A stretch of 64,000 nucleotides of DNA from DAOUKH01 sp964291475. GTDB taxonomy: Bacteria; Chloroflexota; Dehalococcoidia; SHYB01. The stretch spans positions 23,620 to 87,619 of the forward strand of contig OZ220082.1 of NCBI GenBank assembly GCA_964291475.2, in the 5' to 3' direction. The position numbers were made by a program, and so were the translations under genes. Shown here one piece after another: positions 35,305 through 43,900 of the stretch. Numbering within the stretch: the stretch's first letter is position 1; the number at the start of each line of letters is the position of its first letter. The notes under the pieces were generated by a model that did not search any database, was not told where the DNA came from, and worked only from the letters and a program-made list of their open reading frames with translations.

Positions 35305-36569
35305 CCGTCGCCGGCCCCGGCGGGAGACGGCTCGCTCTCGCCCGGCGCGCGGATGGGCGCTGCCCGCGTCCAGAGCCAGACGCCGACCTGCGTCGCCGCG
35401 GCGACGGCGCCGATCGCCACCAGCGCCGTCTGCGGTCCGACGACCTCGGCCAGCCCTCCCAGGAGAAGCTGTCCGAAGGGGGCGATGCCCCAGATGATGG
35501 TGCGGACGGCGAAGACGCGACCAGAAATCTCGGGCGGCGAGAGCAACTGCACCGTCGCCATGTTCAGCGACAGGTACACCGACTGCGTCATCCCCACCAC
35601 GAGGATGATGCCGAGGGAGAGGGCGAAGGTTTCCGACTGCGCGAACAGGATCAGCACCAGCCCCTGGAGCACCCCCGCGCCGATCATCACCCCCGGCCGG
35701 GGACGGGAGACATTCAGCGCCGCCAGCAGCAGCGACGCCGCAAGTCCGCCGATGCCGACGCTGGTGAACAGCAGTCCAAGCTCCGCGTCGCCGACCTCCA
35801 GCACGTCTCGTTTGAAGATCGGCAGCAGCGCCATATACGCCGTGGCAAAGACGGTGAACAGCGCGGCGGACGAGATGATCACCGTCAGGCTGTGCGAGTT
35901 CCGGATGTAGCGGATCCCTTCGAGGAACGACTCCCGCGCCGACGCCGTCGCGTCGCCCACCGGGGGCCGCGACGGGAGCCGCGCCGCGGTCAGCAAAGCG
36001 AGCACGGAGAAGCCGAGGGCCGTGAAGAAGGCCGCCTCGACGCCGCCCGACTCCAGGATGAATCCTGCCGCGCCGGGCGCGATCGCCATCATGCCGTTGA
36101 GGACCACCGTGAAATGGACCACCCCGTTGGTCACCACGCCCCGGGGGACGAGGTCGGCGATCATCGCCTGCCGCACCGGCAGCGTGCCCCCCGTCACCGC
36201 GCCGCCGAACAGGGAGAAGACCATCAGCAGCACGACGGTCATACCGTCGAACACCAGGACGACGGCCATGGCGAGGACGAGGACGATGTTGAACACCTCG
36301 GCGCCGACCAAGATCTTTCGCCGGTCGATCCGGTCGGCCATCGTCCCGCTCACCAGCGGCAGCAACAGAATAGGGAGCGACCAGAGGGCGAAGCTCAGCG
36401 TCACCAGGAACGGCGACTGTGTCAGCTCCTGGGCCAGCCACGCCCGTCCCAACTGCTGAATGTGCACCGAGGCGAAGGTCATCACCGCGGTCATCCAGAA
36501 CCAGCGGTAGCCCTGGTAATGGAAGGCCTGCAGACCTCGGATCGGCTCGCGGGCTCGGGTGGGAGACAT
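35301..36569 (-). CDS. MFS transporter (MFS_3/EntS-like exporter)
   Basis: 422 residues, about 12 membrane helices. The loop signature GTMADRIDRRKILV between helices 2 and 3 is the MFS motif A (G-x-x-x-D-R-x-x-R-R). The N-terminus FHYQGYRWFWMTAVMTFASVHIQQLGRAWLAQELT is typical of the EntS-type exporter group. Start: ATG 36569, 16 bases after the histidine kinase stop on the minus strand, so it belongs to the kinase-regulator operon and may be regulated by or physically linked to it. Confidence 0.87.
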   Translation of the reverse strand: MSPTRAREPIRGLQAFHYQGYRWFWMTAVMTFASVHIQQLGRAWLAQELTQSPFLVTLSFALWSLPILLLPLVSGTMADRIDRRKILVGAEVFNIVLVLAMAVVLVFDGMTVVLLMVFSLFGGAVTGGTLPVRQAMIADLVPRGVVTNGVVHFTVVLNGMMAIAPGAAGFILESGGVEAAFFTALGFSVLALLTAARLPSRPPVGDATASARESFLEGIRYIRNSHSLTVIISSAALFTVFATAYMALLPIFKRDVLEVGDAELGLLFTSVGIGGLAASLLLAALNVSRPRPGVMIGAGVLQGLVLILFAQSETFALSLGIILVVGMTQSVYLSLNMATVQLLSPPEISGRVFAVRTIIWGIAPFGQLLLGGLAEVVGPQTALVAIGAVAAATQVGVWLWTRAAPIRAPGESEPSPAGAGDG

Positions 36570-36585
36570 GCGGCGGGCCGGCGGC

Positions 36586-38358
36586 CTAGGCGTCCAGGGC
36601 CGGCGGCGCGGGGCCGTCGTTGATGGGGAGCGTGAAGCGGAAGATGGCGCCCCCGCCGGGCTCGCTCTCGGCCTTGATCGAGCCGCCGAGGGCCTGCACG
36701 GTGTGCTTCGCCAGCGCCAGCCCCAGGCCGGTGCCACTGCTCGCACGCGACGTGTCCGCCTTGAAGAACCGCTCGAAGATGTGCGGCAGGTGCTCGGGCA
36801 GGATGCCGTCGCCGGAGTCGGCCACCGACACCTCGACGGCGCCGCCCGCCGCCCGCGCCCGCACCGTCACGCAGCCGTCCTCCGGGGTGAACTTCAGCGC
36901 GTTGTCGAACAGGTTCTGCATCACGCGGTGGACGGCGGCGCGGTCGGCGACGACGTCCGGCAGGTCGGCGGGAAGCGCGACGTCGAGGTCGATCTGCTTG
37001 CTCGCCGCGCGGGGGCGCACGCGGTCGGCGGCGGTCTCGACGAGGTCCACGATGCTCATGGGCGCGGAGGCGAACTCCGCCTTGCCCGCCTCCAGCGTCG
37101 CGAGGTCGAGGAGCTCCTGCACCAGCACCGTCATCTGGTCGACTTCCCCGTGGATGAGCCGGAGGAACTCGTCGGCCGCCGCGGGGTCGTCCGACGCCGC
37201 GTCCTGCAGCGTCTCCACCGACGCCTTGATCGACGCCAGGGGCGTGCGGAGCTCGTGGGAGACGTTGGCGACGAACTCGCGGCGCACCCGTTCCAGCCGG
37301 CGGATCTCAGAGAGGTCGCGCGCGATGATCAGCACCGCCGCGCCGCCGCGCCGCATCATCGGCGTCGCCGACACCTCCAGGGGCCGCAGGTCGTGGCCGT
37401 AGGAGATTTGCCCCGACTGGTGGCGCCCGTCCGCGAGCGCGTCGGTGACGAGCCGCGCCACCTCGTAGTCGCGCACCACCTGCATCAGCCGTTGACCGAT
37501 CGCCTCATCGGCCGAGACCCCGAAGACGGCCAGCGCCGCCGGATTGGCGACGGCGATCGTCCCCGCCTCGTCGACCATGAGCAGGGCGTCGTTCATACCG
37601 TCGATCACGGCCCCGAAGGTGTCGCGCTCGTGGTAGCTCGTGCGGACCTGGTTCTCCAAGGCCGTCGCCATCTCGTTGATCGCGACGGCGAGAGGGTCCG
37701 CTTCGCTGATGTGCGGCGTCTCCGCGCGCTGGTAGAGCTCGCCTGCCGCCAGACGCCGGGCGACGCCGGCGAACGCGGCGAGGGCCCGCTGCAAGTTCCC
37801 GGTGAAGAGCAGACTGAATACGACGAGGGCGGCCAACGCAACCGCACCGACGATCAGCACCGGCCGCACCGCGCCCCAGTACGCCTCCCCCAAGCTCTCC
37901 CTGCCGACGGTCACGCGGACGACGCCGATGACCTCGCCGCCGTCCACGACCGGCGCGGCGACGTGCAGCCGCGAGTCGCCTGTCACGGGGTCGTTGCGGT
38001 GCATGCGCTCGGTCCCGCCGCCGAAGGCGTCCTGGATTTCGAGCGCGTCGCCGGTGGTGCGCCCCACCTCGTCCGAGGCGTAGCGCACCTCGCCCGCGGC
38101 GTCGACGACGGTGACGGCCTCGCCGTCGCCCAGGACGGCGGCGGCCGCGGCGTCGAGGCGTTCCCGCTCGAGGCTGCCCTCGATCAGGCCCCGCGCGGTC
38201 TCGACCAGGCCATGGGCCTGAGTGACGGCCCTGGCGTCGAGCTCGTCGGCCGCCTGGCCGCGCGCCCGGCCGCCAACGACGACCGACGTCGCGATGGTAA
38301 TCGCCGCCACGAGCACCAGGCTCGACAGCAGCATCCGCCAGCGCAGGCTCCGCAGCAT
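36586..38358 (-). CDS. Sensor histidine kinase (PhoR/PnpS-like)
   Basis: 590 residues. Transmembrane helix 1 at about 8-30, an extracytoplasmic sensor of about 130 residues, helix 2 at about 165-185, HAMP at about 186-240, PAS at about 248-350, then HisKA with FVANVSHELRTPL (phospho-acceptor His368), and an ATPase domain with the N box (QNLFDNALKFTP), DSGDGI and GTGLGLAL. This domain order matches phosphate-sensing PhoR/PnpS and general envelope sensors. It lies one base after the response regulator stop, within the same operon. The stimulus is unknown. Confidence 0.94.
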   Translation of the reverse strand: MLRSLRWRMLLSSLVLVAAITIATSVVVGGRARGQAADELDARAVTQAHGLVETARGLIEGSLERERLDAAAAAVLGDGEAVTVVDAAGEVRYASDEVGRTTGDALEIQDAFGGGTERMHRNDPVTGDSRLHVAAPVVDGGEVIGVVRVTVGRESLGEAYWGAVRPVLIVGAVALAALVVFSLLFTGNLQRALAAFAGVARRLAAGELYQRAETPHISEADPLAVAINEMATALENQVRTSYHERDTFGAVIDGMNDALLMVDEAGTIAVANPAALAVFGVSADEAIGQRLMQVVRDYEVARLVTDALADGRHQSGQISYGHDLRPLEVSATPMMRRGGAAVLIIARDLSEIRRLERVRREFVANVSHELRTPLASIKASVETLQDAASDDPAAADEFLRLIHGEVDQMTVLVQELLDLATLEAGKAEFASAPMSIVDLVETAADRVRPRAASKQIDLDVALPADLPDVVADRAAVHRVMQNLFDNALKFTPEDGCVTVRARAAGGAVEVSVADSGDGILPEHLPHIFERFFKADTSRASSGTGLGLALAKHTVQALGGSIKAESEPGGGAIFRFTLPINDGPAPPALDA

Positions 38359-38359
38359 C

Positions 38360-39070
38360 CTACGACTCGAACTTGTAGCCGATTCCTCTGATAGTGACCA
38401 GGCGCTTGGGGCGGCTGGGGTCCTCTTCGATCTTCTCCCGTAGCCAGCGCACGTGCACGTCGACGGTCCGCGTGTCGCCGCTGTACTCGTAACCCCAGAT
38501 GCGCTCGAGGAGCGCGTCGCGGGAGAAGACGATGCCCTGGTTCTTGAGCAGGAAGGCCAGCAGGTCGAACTCCTTCGGCCGCAGCGCCGTCTCGACGCCG
38601 CCGATGGAGAAGCGCCGCGCCGCCGGATCGATCTCGAGGTTGTGCGCCGTTAGCACCTCGTGGGCTTGCCCCTCGGCGCCGGCCCGCCGGTCCATCTCGA
38701 CCCGGCGCAGCAGCGCCTTCACGCGGGCGAGCAGCTCGCGCATGCTGAAGGGCTTGGTCAGATAGTCGTCGGCCCCGACCTCGAGCCCGACGATCCGGTC
38801 GACCTCCTCCACCTTGGCGGTGAGCATGAGGATCGGCGTCGTGGCCTCGCGCCGGATGGCGCGGCAGACGTCGAGACCGTCCATCTTCGGCAGCATGAGG
38901 TCGAGGACCACGAGGTCGGGCGAGGAGGTGAGGGCGAGGTCGCGGCCCTCGGCGCCGTCGCCGGCCGCAAGTACCTTGAACCCGTCGCGGCCCAGATTGT
39001 AAGAGAGGGCCCGGCGAAGAGTGTCTTCGTCCTCGATGACGAGCACGGTGCGCTGGCCTGAGGGCTCCAC
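38360..39070 (-). CDS. OmpR/PhoB-family response regulator
   Basis: 236 residues. The receiver domain has the acidic pair in VIEDED (13-14), phospho-acceptor Asp57 in VVLDLML and Lys in LTKPFSM. The C-terminal winged helix (RFSIGGVETALRPKEFDLLAFLLKN to VRWLREKIEEDP, ending TIRGIGYKFES) is the OmpR/PhoB DNA-binding domain. Start: GTG 39070. A TATAAT box ends only six bases upstream, so the transcript probably starts at the GTG. The long open frame further upstream is a shadow. Partner of the kinase encoded next to it. Confidence 0.93.
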   Translation of the reverse strand: MEPSGQRTVLVIEDEDTLRRALSYNLGRDGFKVLAAGDGAEGRDLALTSSPDLVVLDLMLPKMDGLDVCRAIRREATTPILMLTAKVEEVDRIVGLEVGADDYLTKPFSMRELLARVKALLRRVEMDRRAGAEGQAHEVLTAHNLEIDPAARRFSIGGVETALRPKEFDLLAFLLKNQGIVFSRDALLERIWGYEYSGDTRTVDVHVRWLREKIEEDPSRPKRLVTIRGIGYKFES

Positions 39071-39076
39071 ACGCCG

Positions 39077-39082
39077 ATTATA
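39077..39082 (-). promoter_or_regulatory. -10 box (TATAAT), leaderless arrangement, for the response regulator
   Basis: Perfect TATAAT on the minus strand, with CGGCGT between it and the GTG start at 39070. Transcription would begin at or next to the start codon. The box also overlaps the 3' end of the glycerate kinase gene. Confidence 0.6.
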
Positions 39083-40226
39083 CTCCCGCGCCGCCCCCGC
39101 GCGGACGCTCCGCCCACCGCAGGACGGCCCGCTTCGTGGCCGCCTCGACCACCGCCGCGGCCTGCTCGGGCGGCGCGTCGGGCGAGGCCTCCTCCCCAAG
39201 CCCCTCGCTCGCCACGATGCCGTGGGGCAACAGGTCCTCCGGTGTCAGGTCGATGCGGCCGCAGACCGCGATCACCGGCGCGCCCGCCTCCCGTGCGGCG
39301 TGGGCGACCGCCAGCGTCCCCTTCCCGTCGAGCGTCCCGGCGTCGAGTCGCCCTTCGCCGGTGAGGACGAGGTCGGCACGATCGAACCGGGCGGCGGGGC
39401 CGATGAAGTCGAGCACCAATGCCGCCCCGTTCAGGAGCTCGGCGCCCAAGAAGGCGTGCAGCCCGCCGGCCAGGCCGCCCGCCGGGCCGCTCCGCGGCGT
39501 GGCGAGCAGTTCGACGCCCGTCGCCGCGCGCGTCACCTCGCAATAGCGGTCGAGGCAGGCGGCAAGGAGATCCATGTCGGCCTCGTCGCACCCCTTCTGC
39601 TCCATGAACTTGCGCGGCCCCTCCGGGCCGGTCATGGGAATGTCGACGTCGCAGGCGACCCGAACGCGGCTCTGGGCCAGGCGCGGGTCGAGGGCGCTCA
39701 TGTCGATGGAAGCCAGTGCCCCCAGGGCCGCCCCGCCTGGTGTGAGAGGCGCACCCGCGGCATCCAGGAACCGCACCCCTAGGGCGCTCAACGCGCCGGC
39801 CCCGCCGTCGACCGTGGCGCTGCCCCCGACGCCGACCAGGACGTCGCGGTAGCCGCGGTCAAGCGCGGCGCGAATAAGCTCGCCGGTGCCGTACGTCGAC
39901 GCCGCGCGTGGGTCGAGACGGGTGGGGTCGAGCAGGCGCAGTCCCGAGGCCCGCGCCATCTCCACCACGGCAGGCCCGCCGCCGCCCAACGCGCCCCATC
40001 GCGCCCGCACCGGCGCGCCCAGCGGACCACGGACGTCGGCCTTGAAGTACCGCCCGCCGGTCGCGCCCACCAGTACGTCGAGGGTGTCGTCGCCGCCGTC
40101 CGCCATGGGGAGAGCCACGGTCTCAGCCTCAGGAAGGGCGGCCCGGCAGCCACGGCCCATCGCCTCGGCCGCTTCGTGGGCGCTCAGCGTTCCCTTGAAC
40201 GCTTGCGGCATGCACAGGATGCGCAA
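39078..40226 (-). CDS. Glycerate kinase (GlxK/GarK family)
   Basis: 382 residues. Transfers phosphate from ATP to glycerate, giving 2- or 3-phosphoglycerate. Family text: MPQAFKGTLSAHEAAEAMGRG (the DSFKGS-like N-terminal loop), LPMADGGDDTLDVL, VGVGGSATVDGGAGAL and GPAGGLAGGL. Start: a TTG at 40226 (LRILCMPQAF), 11 bases after the SDR stop, fits the family N-terminus. The ATG four codons later (ATGCCGCAA) is an alternative. It is co-transcribed with the SDR gene upstream. With glcDEF and the aminotransferase it can complete glyoxylate or glycerate use. Confidence 0.88.
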   Translation of the reverse strand: MRILCMPQAFKGTLSAHEAAEAMGRGCRAALPEAETVALPMADGGDDTLDVLVGATGGRYFKADVRGPLGAPVRARWGALGGGGPAVVEMARASGLRLLDPTRLDPRAASTYGTGELIRAALDRGYRDVLVGVGGSATVDGGAGALSALGVRFLDAAGAPLTPGGAALGALASIDMSALDPRLAQSRVRVACDVDIPMTGPEGPRKFMEQKGCDEADMDLLAACLDRYCEVTRAATGVELLATPRSGPAGGLAGGLHAFLGAELLNGAALVLDFIGPAARFDRADLVLTGEGRLDAGTLDGKGTLAVAHAAREAGAPVIAVCGRIDLTPEDLLPHGIVASEGLGEEASPDAPPEQAAAVVEAATKRAVLRWAERPRGGGAGV

Positions 40227-40236
40227 CGCCGGCGCT

Positions 40237-41124
40237 CTACTTCCGCTCCGCGCCGCCCTCGACGCCGTCGTAGAACGCGTAGGTCTCGGCGCCGATCCCG
40301 ATGGGTTCAAGATGCCGCCCCAGCGTGCTCGCGAAAAACTCCTCCAGGGCACGGACGTCCCACCCGTCGGCGTGGATGGCCGGATGCACCGGCTTGGGGT
40401 GGGAGAAGAGGCTGAGCGTATTGCCCTGCAGCCGCACGATCTGCCCCGTCACGTTCGACGCGGCGTCGCTGGCCAGGAAGACGACCAGCGGCGCGATCGT
40501 CTCCGGCGGCACGTCCGCCGTGGTCGGATAGCCGCCCACGGTCGACATGTCCGACATCCGTGTACGCGCCAGCGGCGAGATCCCGTTGACCCGGATGCCG
40601 TGCCGGGCCAGGTCGAGGGCCATGGCGTAGGTGAGCCCGGCGACGCCCGCCTTGCTCGCCGAGTACATCGAGCGCCCCTCCAGGCCGGCCTGCGCTCCGG
40701 AGGTGACGTTGAGGATGCAGCCCCGCCCCTGGGGGATCATCACGTCCACGGCGTGACGCGCCATGGCGAAGACACCCTTGACGTTGACGGCTACGATCGC
40801 GTCGAGCTCTTCCTCCTTCGCCTCCCAGATAGGCGCGACGCGGTAGAGCCCCGCGTTGTTCACCAGCACATCGAGGGCGCCGTACTCGTCGACGCAGTGC
40901 TCGACGACCCCGCGGGCCTCGTCCCAGCGCGCCACGCTGCCGCCGTCGGGGACCGCCGTGCCGCCGGCCTCGCCGATCTCGCGGGCGACGCCCTCGGCCT
41001 CCTCCACGTCGATGTCGTTGATGAGCAGGCGGGCGCCCTCGGCGGCCATAGCCATGGCGTAGGCTCGGCCCAAGCCGCGTCCCGCCCCCGTGACGATGAC
41101 CGCCTTCCCTTCAAGCACGCCCAT
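40237..41124 (-). CDS. Short-chain dehydrogenase/reductase
   Basis: 295 residues. The cofactor motif TGAGRGLGRAYA (12-23), LVNNAG and the catalytic YSASK are all present, so it should be active with NAD(P). The N-terminus with GRGLGRAYA resembles the dehydrogenase part of multifunctional beta-oxidation enzymes. The C-terminal 60 residues (LFSHPKPVHPAIHADGWDVRAL) are an extension also found in that group. Start: ATG 41124, ribosome site GGAGGG four bases upstream. Promoter box TATACT at 41144-41149. Confidence 0.88.
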   Translation of the reverse strand: MGVLEGKAVIVTGAGRGLGRAYAMAMAAEGARLLINDIDVEEAEGVAREIGEAGGTAVPDGGSVARWDEARGVVEHCVDEYGALDVLVNNAGLYRVAPIWEAKEEELDAIVAVNVKGVFAMARHAVDVMIPQGRGCILNVTSGAQAGLEGRSMYSASKAGVAGLTYAMALDLARHGIRVNGISPLARTRMSDMSTVGGYPTTADVPPETIAPLVVFLASDAASNVTGQIVRLQGNTLSLFSHPKPVHPAIHADGWDVRALEEFFASTLGRHLEPIGIGAETYAFYDGVEGGAERK

Positions 41125-41143
41125 GCTGCCCTCCAGGCGGCGC

Positions 41144-41149
41144 AGTATA
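41144..41149 (-). promoter_or_regulatory. -10 box (TATACT) before the SDR gene
   Basis: TATACT on the minus strand, followed about 19 bases later by the ATG at 41124, leaving room for a short leader with the ribosome site. Confidence 0.45.
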
Positions 41150-41165
41150 GCAGCCGCCCCGCCCC

Positions 41166-41555
41166 TCACCAGAGGCGGCGGACGGCGTACCGGTCGAACA
41201 GCGGCTCGTTCGAGATCAACGCCAGGTCGTGCGCAAGCGATTGCGCGATGAGCATCCGGTCGAACGGATCCCGGTGCGAGCCTGGGAGCGCGCCGGCGCG
41301 TTGGGCGTCGCCGACCGTGACCGGCAGCTCGCCGAATTCCTGGTCGGCGATGGCCCCGGCAATGTCGCGGGCGACCATCTCGGCACTTGGGAGCTTTCCC
41401 AGCCGGTACTTGGTAGCGATTTCCCAGGCCGACGCCGCGCTGACGTAAACCTCGTTGGCCTGATCCGCGATGGCTTGCCGGGCCGTCGCCGAGAGCCGGT
41501 CGCTACCCGCAAGCCACCAGAGGAACGCATGGGTGTCGAGGAGATACTGCGACGC
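41166..41555 (-). pseudogene. PIN-domain (VapC-like) toxin without a recognisable start codon
   Basis: From just after the antitoxin stop the same frame encodes ASQYLLDTHAFLWWLAGSD, then SAASAWEIATKYRLGKL, DPFDRMLIAQSLAHDLALISNE and the end VRRLW, a complete PIN domain of about 129 residues with its acidic residues. But no ATG, GTG or TTG lies between the antitoxin TAA (41556-41558) and the first catalytic Asp. Either a rare start codon or read-through is used, or a base is missing, or the toxin is dead. The first internal ATG (MVARDIAG) would remove half the active site. Confidence 0.7.
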
Positions 41556-41786
41556 TTACCCCTCCCAGGCGGACAGCTCTTCCTCTGGAAGGGGATCAAA
41601 GAAGCTATCGTCGACGGCGATGAGCCCCGCAAGCGCGCCGAAGCGTCGCTTGCCCCGGCGTTCGTAGCCCACGAGGCGCGCGACCGGCTTGCCGTTGCGC
41701 GCGATCACGACTTCCTCGCCGCCCTCGACTTCCGCGAGCAGGCGCGACAACTGTGTCTTCGCCTGATGGATATTGACCGTCGTCAT
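41556..41786 (-). CDS. Phd/YefM-family antitoxin
   Basis: 76 residues: MTTVNIHQAKTQLSRLLAEV, then GEEVVIARNGKPVARLVGYE, the Phd DNA-binding fold, and an acidic tail DDSFFDPLPEEELSAWEG. It neutralises the PIN protein encoded directly downstream in the same frame. Start: ATG 41786. A promoter with consensus -35 lies upstream and contains repeated CTAAGTC words that could be its operator. Confidence 0.87.
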   Translation of the reverse strand: MTTVNIHQAKTQLSRLLAEVEGGEEVVIARNGKPVARLVGYERRGKRRFGALAGLIAVDDSFFDPLPEEELSAWEG

Positions 41787-41816
41787 GATTGCACGCTCCA
41801 GCAGCACCCTTAGCTA

Positions 41817-41846
41817 AGTCTAGGACTAAGTCCACTCCCTTGTCAA
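41817..41846 (-). promoter_or_regulatory. Promoter and direct repeats of the second Phd-PIN module
   Basis: On the minus strand TTGACA (41846-41841) and TAGACT (41822-41817) are separated by 18 bases. On the plus strand CTAAGTC occurs at 41814-41820 and 41826-41832, 12 bases apart, across the -10 region. Placement fits binding by the antitoxin. Confidence 0.7.
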
Positions 41847-41884
41847 CCCCGTAGGCCGCGATTAGGGTATGCTACCGCACCGGA

Positions 41885-42394
41885 ATGGCCGTCCTTCGAG
41901 AATTCATCGCGCGTGTGCGCCCGGCTGAGGGGCTTTGGCGGATTGGCGCCATCGTGATCGTCTCCGCCGTCGTCGGCGGGGCCGTCGGCGGAGCCGTGGG
42001 CGCGCTCGTCGCCTCGGACTCCGGCTCGCCGGACTCGGGGCTCCAACTGAGCGTCCCCGAGCGGGTCGCGGCGATCAACGTGCTCGTCGACGCGCACTGG
42101 CCGCATGTCGCCGAACCCGACGACTGGTACATGGATCATCAGCACGCCCATGCGTCGCTCGGAGAGGAATGGCTGCAACCGGGCGGCGTCGGAGAGTTCC
42201 TCCACGTCGACGGCCTCGACCCCGCGCGGGACGACGTCGAAGCCTGGCGCGCAAGCTACGCCGACTGGACCGTCGAGACGGAAGCGCTGCTCCAACAGCT
42301 AGACCACTCCGACCACCACCACGCTCCACTCCAGACCGTCCACGCCCGCGGTCTCCGTATCCTGATCCACGTGGACGCGCTCCTCGATCACTGA
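41885..42394 (+). CDS. Membrane-anchored His-rich protein of unknown function
   Basis: 169 residues. One helix at about 20-42 (GAIVIVSAVVGGAVGGAVGALVA) anchors the N-terminus. The rest is extracytoplasmic, acidic and rich in His (WYMDHQHAHASLGEEW, DHSDHHHAPLQTVHARG). I recognise no family. Metal binding is possible. It starts 39 bases from the toxin-antitoxin promoter, divergent from it. Confidence 0.55.
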   Translation: MAVLREFIARVRPAEGLWRIGAIVIVSAVVGGAVGGAVGALVASDSGSPDSGLQLSVPERVAAINVLVDAHWPHVAEPDDWYMDHQHAHASLGEEWLQPGGVGEFLHVDGLDPARDDVEAWRASYADWTVETEALLQQLDHSDHHHAPLQTVHARGLRILIHVDALLDH

Positions 42395-42445
42395 CTTCGT
42401 CCGCCTTCGTTGCGCTCAACGGCGCGGCTCCCCTACCATGACCCC

Positions 42446-43897
42446 ATGCCGCGAGCCGCGCCTGACCTGTCCCTAGTCGACGTCCTCAAGGAGATCGTGG
42501 GCGACGAGCACGTCCTCCACACCCGCGAGGACATGCTCGTCTTCGAGTTCGACGGCTCCATCGACCGGCAGCTCCCCCAGGCCGTCGTCCTGCCCTCCAC
42601 CGCCGAGCAGGTGTCGCGCGTCGTCCGCTTGGCCCACGACCACGGCGTCCCCCTCGTCCCCCGGGGCGCGGGGACCGGCCTCAGCGGCGGCGCCGTCGCC
42701 ATCGAGGGCGGCATCTTGCTCGTCACCACGCGCATGGACCGGATCATCGAAGTCGACCCCGTCAACCGCTTCGCCATCGTCGAGCCCGGCGTGATCAACA
42801 TCCACGTCAGCCAGCGCGCCGCCGAGCACGGCCTGATGTACGTCCCCGACCCGTCGAGCCAGAAGACCTGCACCATCGGCGGCAACGTCGCCGAGAACTC
42901 CGGCGGGCCCCACTGCCTCGCCTACGGCGTCACCACCAACCACGTCCTCGGCCTCGAAGTCGTCCTGCCCAACGGCGACACCGTCTGGCTCGGCGGCTAC
43001 GAGCCCGGACGCCCCGGCTATGACCTCCTCGGCCTCTTCGTCGGCTCCGAGGGCACGCTCGGCGTCGCCACCAAGATCATGGTGAAGCTCATGCCCGAGC
43101 CCGAGGCGACCAAGACCCTCGTCGCCCCGTTCAGGGACATCGACGACGCCAGCCGGGCCGTCTCCGAGATCATCGCCCGCGGCGTCATCCCCGCCGCGCT
43201 TGAGATGATCGACCGCATGACCATCGAGGCCGTCGGCCCCATCGTCCGCGCCGAATACCCGCCCGACGCCGGCGCGGTCCTCCTCATCGAGGTCGACGGC
43301 CCCCGCGAGGCGGTCGACGCCGACGCCGCCTCCGTCGAGGCCATCTGCACCGAGCTCGGCGCGCAGGAAATACGCAGCGCCGAAGACCCCAAGCGCCGCG
43401 AGCGCCTCTGGGCCGCCCGCAAGGGCGCGCTCGGCGCGCTGGGACGGCTCGCCCCCAACTACTACATCCTCGACGGCGTCGTGCCCCGCACCCGCCTCCC
43501 CGAAGTCCTCCGCACCGTCAACGACATCTGCGACCGGCGCGGCTTCCGCGTCTCCAACGTCTTCCACGCCGGCGACGGCAACCTCCACCCCAACCTCCTC
43601 TTCGACGAACGCGTCGAGGGCGAGGCCGAGCGCGTCCTCGACGCCGGCGAGGAGATCATGCGCGTCTGCGTGGACGTGGGGGGCAGCATCACCGGCGAGC
43701 ACGGCGTCGGCCTGGAAAAGAAAAGCTTCATGCGCCTGATCTTCACCGACGACGACCTGCACGCCATGGAGCAGGTCAAGGAGGCCTTCGGCGCCACCGG
43801 CACCTTCAACCCCTGCAAGGTGCTCCCCACCGGCATCGCCTGCGGCGAGGGCTGGAAGCTGTCGCGCCTGCCCTCCATCCCCGGGGCCTACCTCTAG
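42446..43897 (+). CDS. glcD: Glycolate oxidase subunit GlcD (FAD-linked)
   Basis: 483 residues. Catalytic flavoprotein of the glycolate oxidase complex. The FAD-binding (PCMH) domain has VPRGAGTGLSGGAVA, TIGGNVAENSGGPHC and VGSEGTLGVATK. The C-terminal domain has NVFHAGDGNLHP and SITGEHGVGLEKK. It oxidises glycolate (or D-lactate) to glyoxylate. Start: ATG 42446. First gene of glcDEF, spaced three bases from glcE. Confidence 0.92.
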   Translation: MPRAAPDLSLVDVLKEIVGDEHVLHTREDMLVFEFDGSIDRQLPQAVVLPSTAEQVSRVVRLAHDHGVPLVPRGAGTGLSGGAVAIEGGILLVTTRMDRIIEVDPVNRFAIVEPGVINIHVSQRAAEHGLMYVPDPSSQKTCTIGGNVAENSGGPHCLAYGVTTNHVLGLEVVLPNGDTVWLGGYEPGRPGYDLLGLFVGSEGTLGVATKIMVKLMPEPEATKTLVAPFRDIDDASRAVSEIIARGVIPAALEMIDRMTIEAVGPIVRAEYPPDAGAVLLIEVDGPREAVDADAASVEAICTELGAQEIRSAEDPKRRERLWAARKGALGALGRLAPNYYILDGVVPRTRLPEVLRTVNDICDRRGFRVSNVFHAGDGNLHPNLLFDERVEGEAERVLDAGEEIMRVCVDVGGSITGEHGVGLEKKSFMRLIFTDDDLHAMEQVKEAFGATGTFNPCKVLPTGIACGEGWKLSRLPSIPGAYL

Positions 43898-43900
43898 GCC

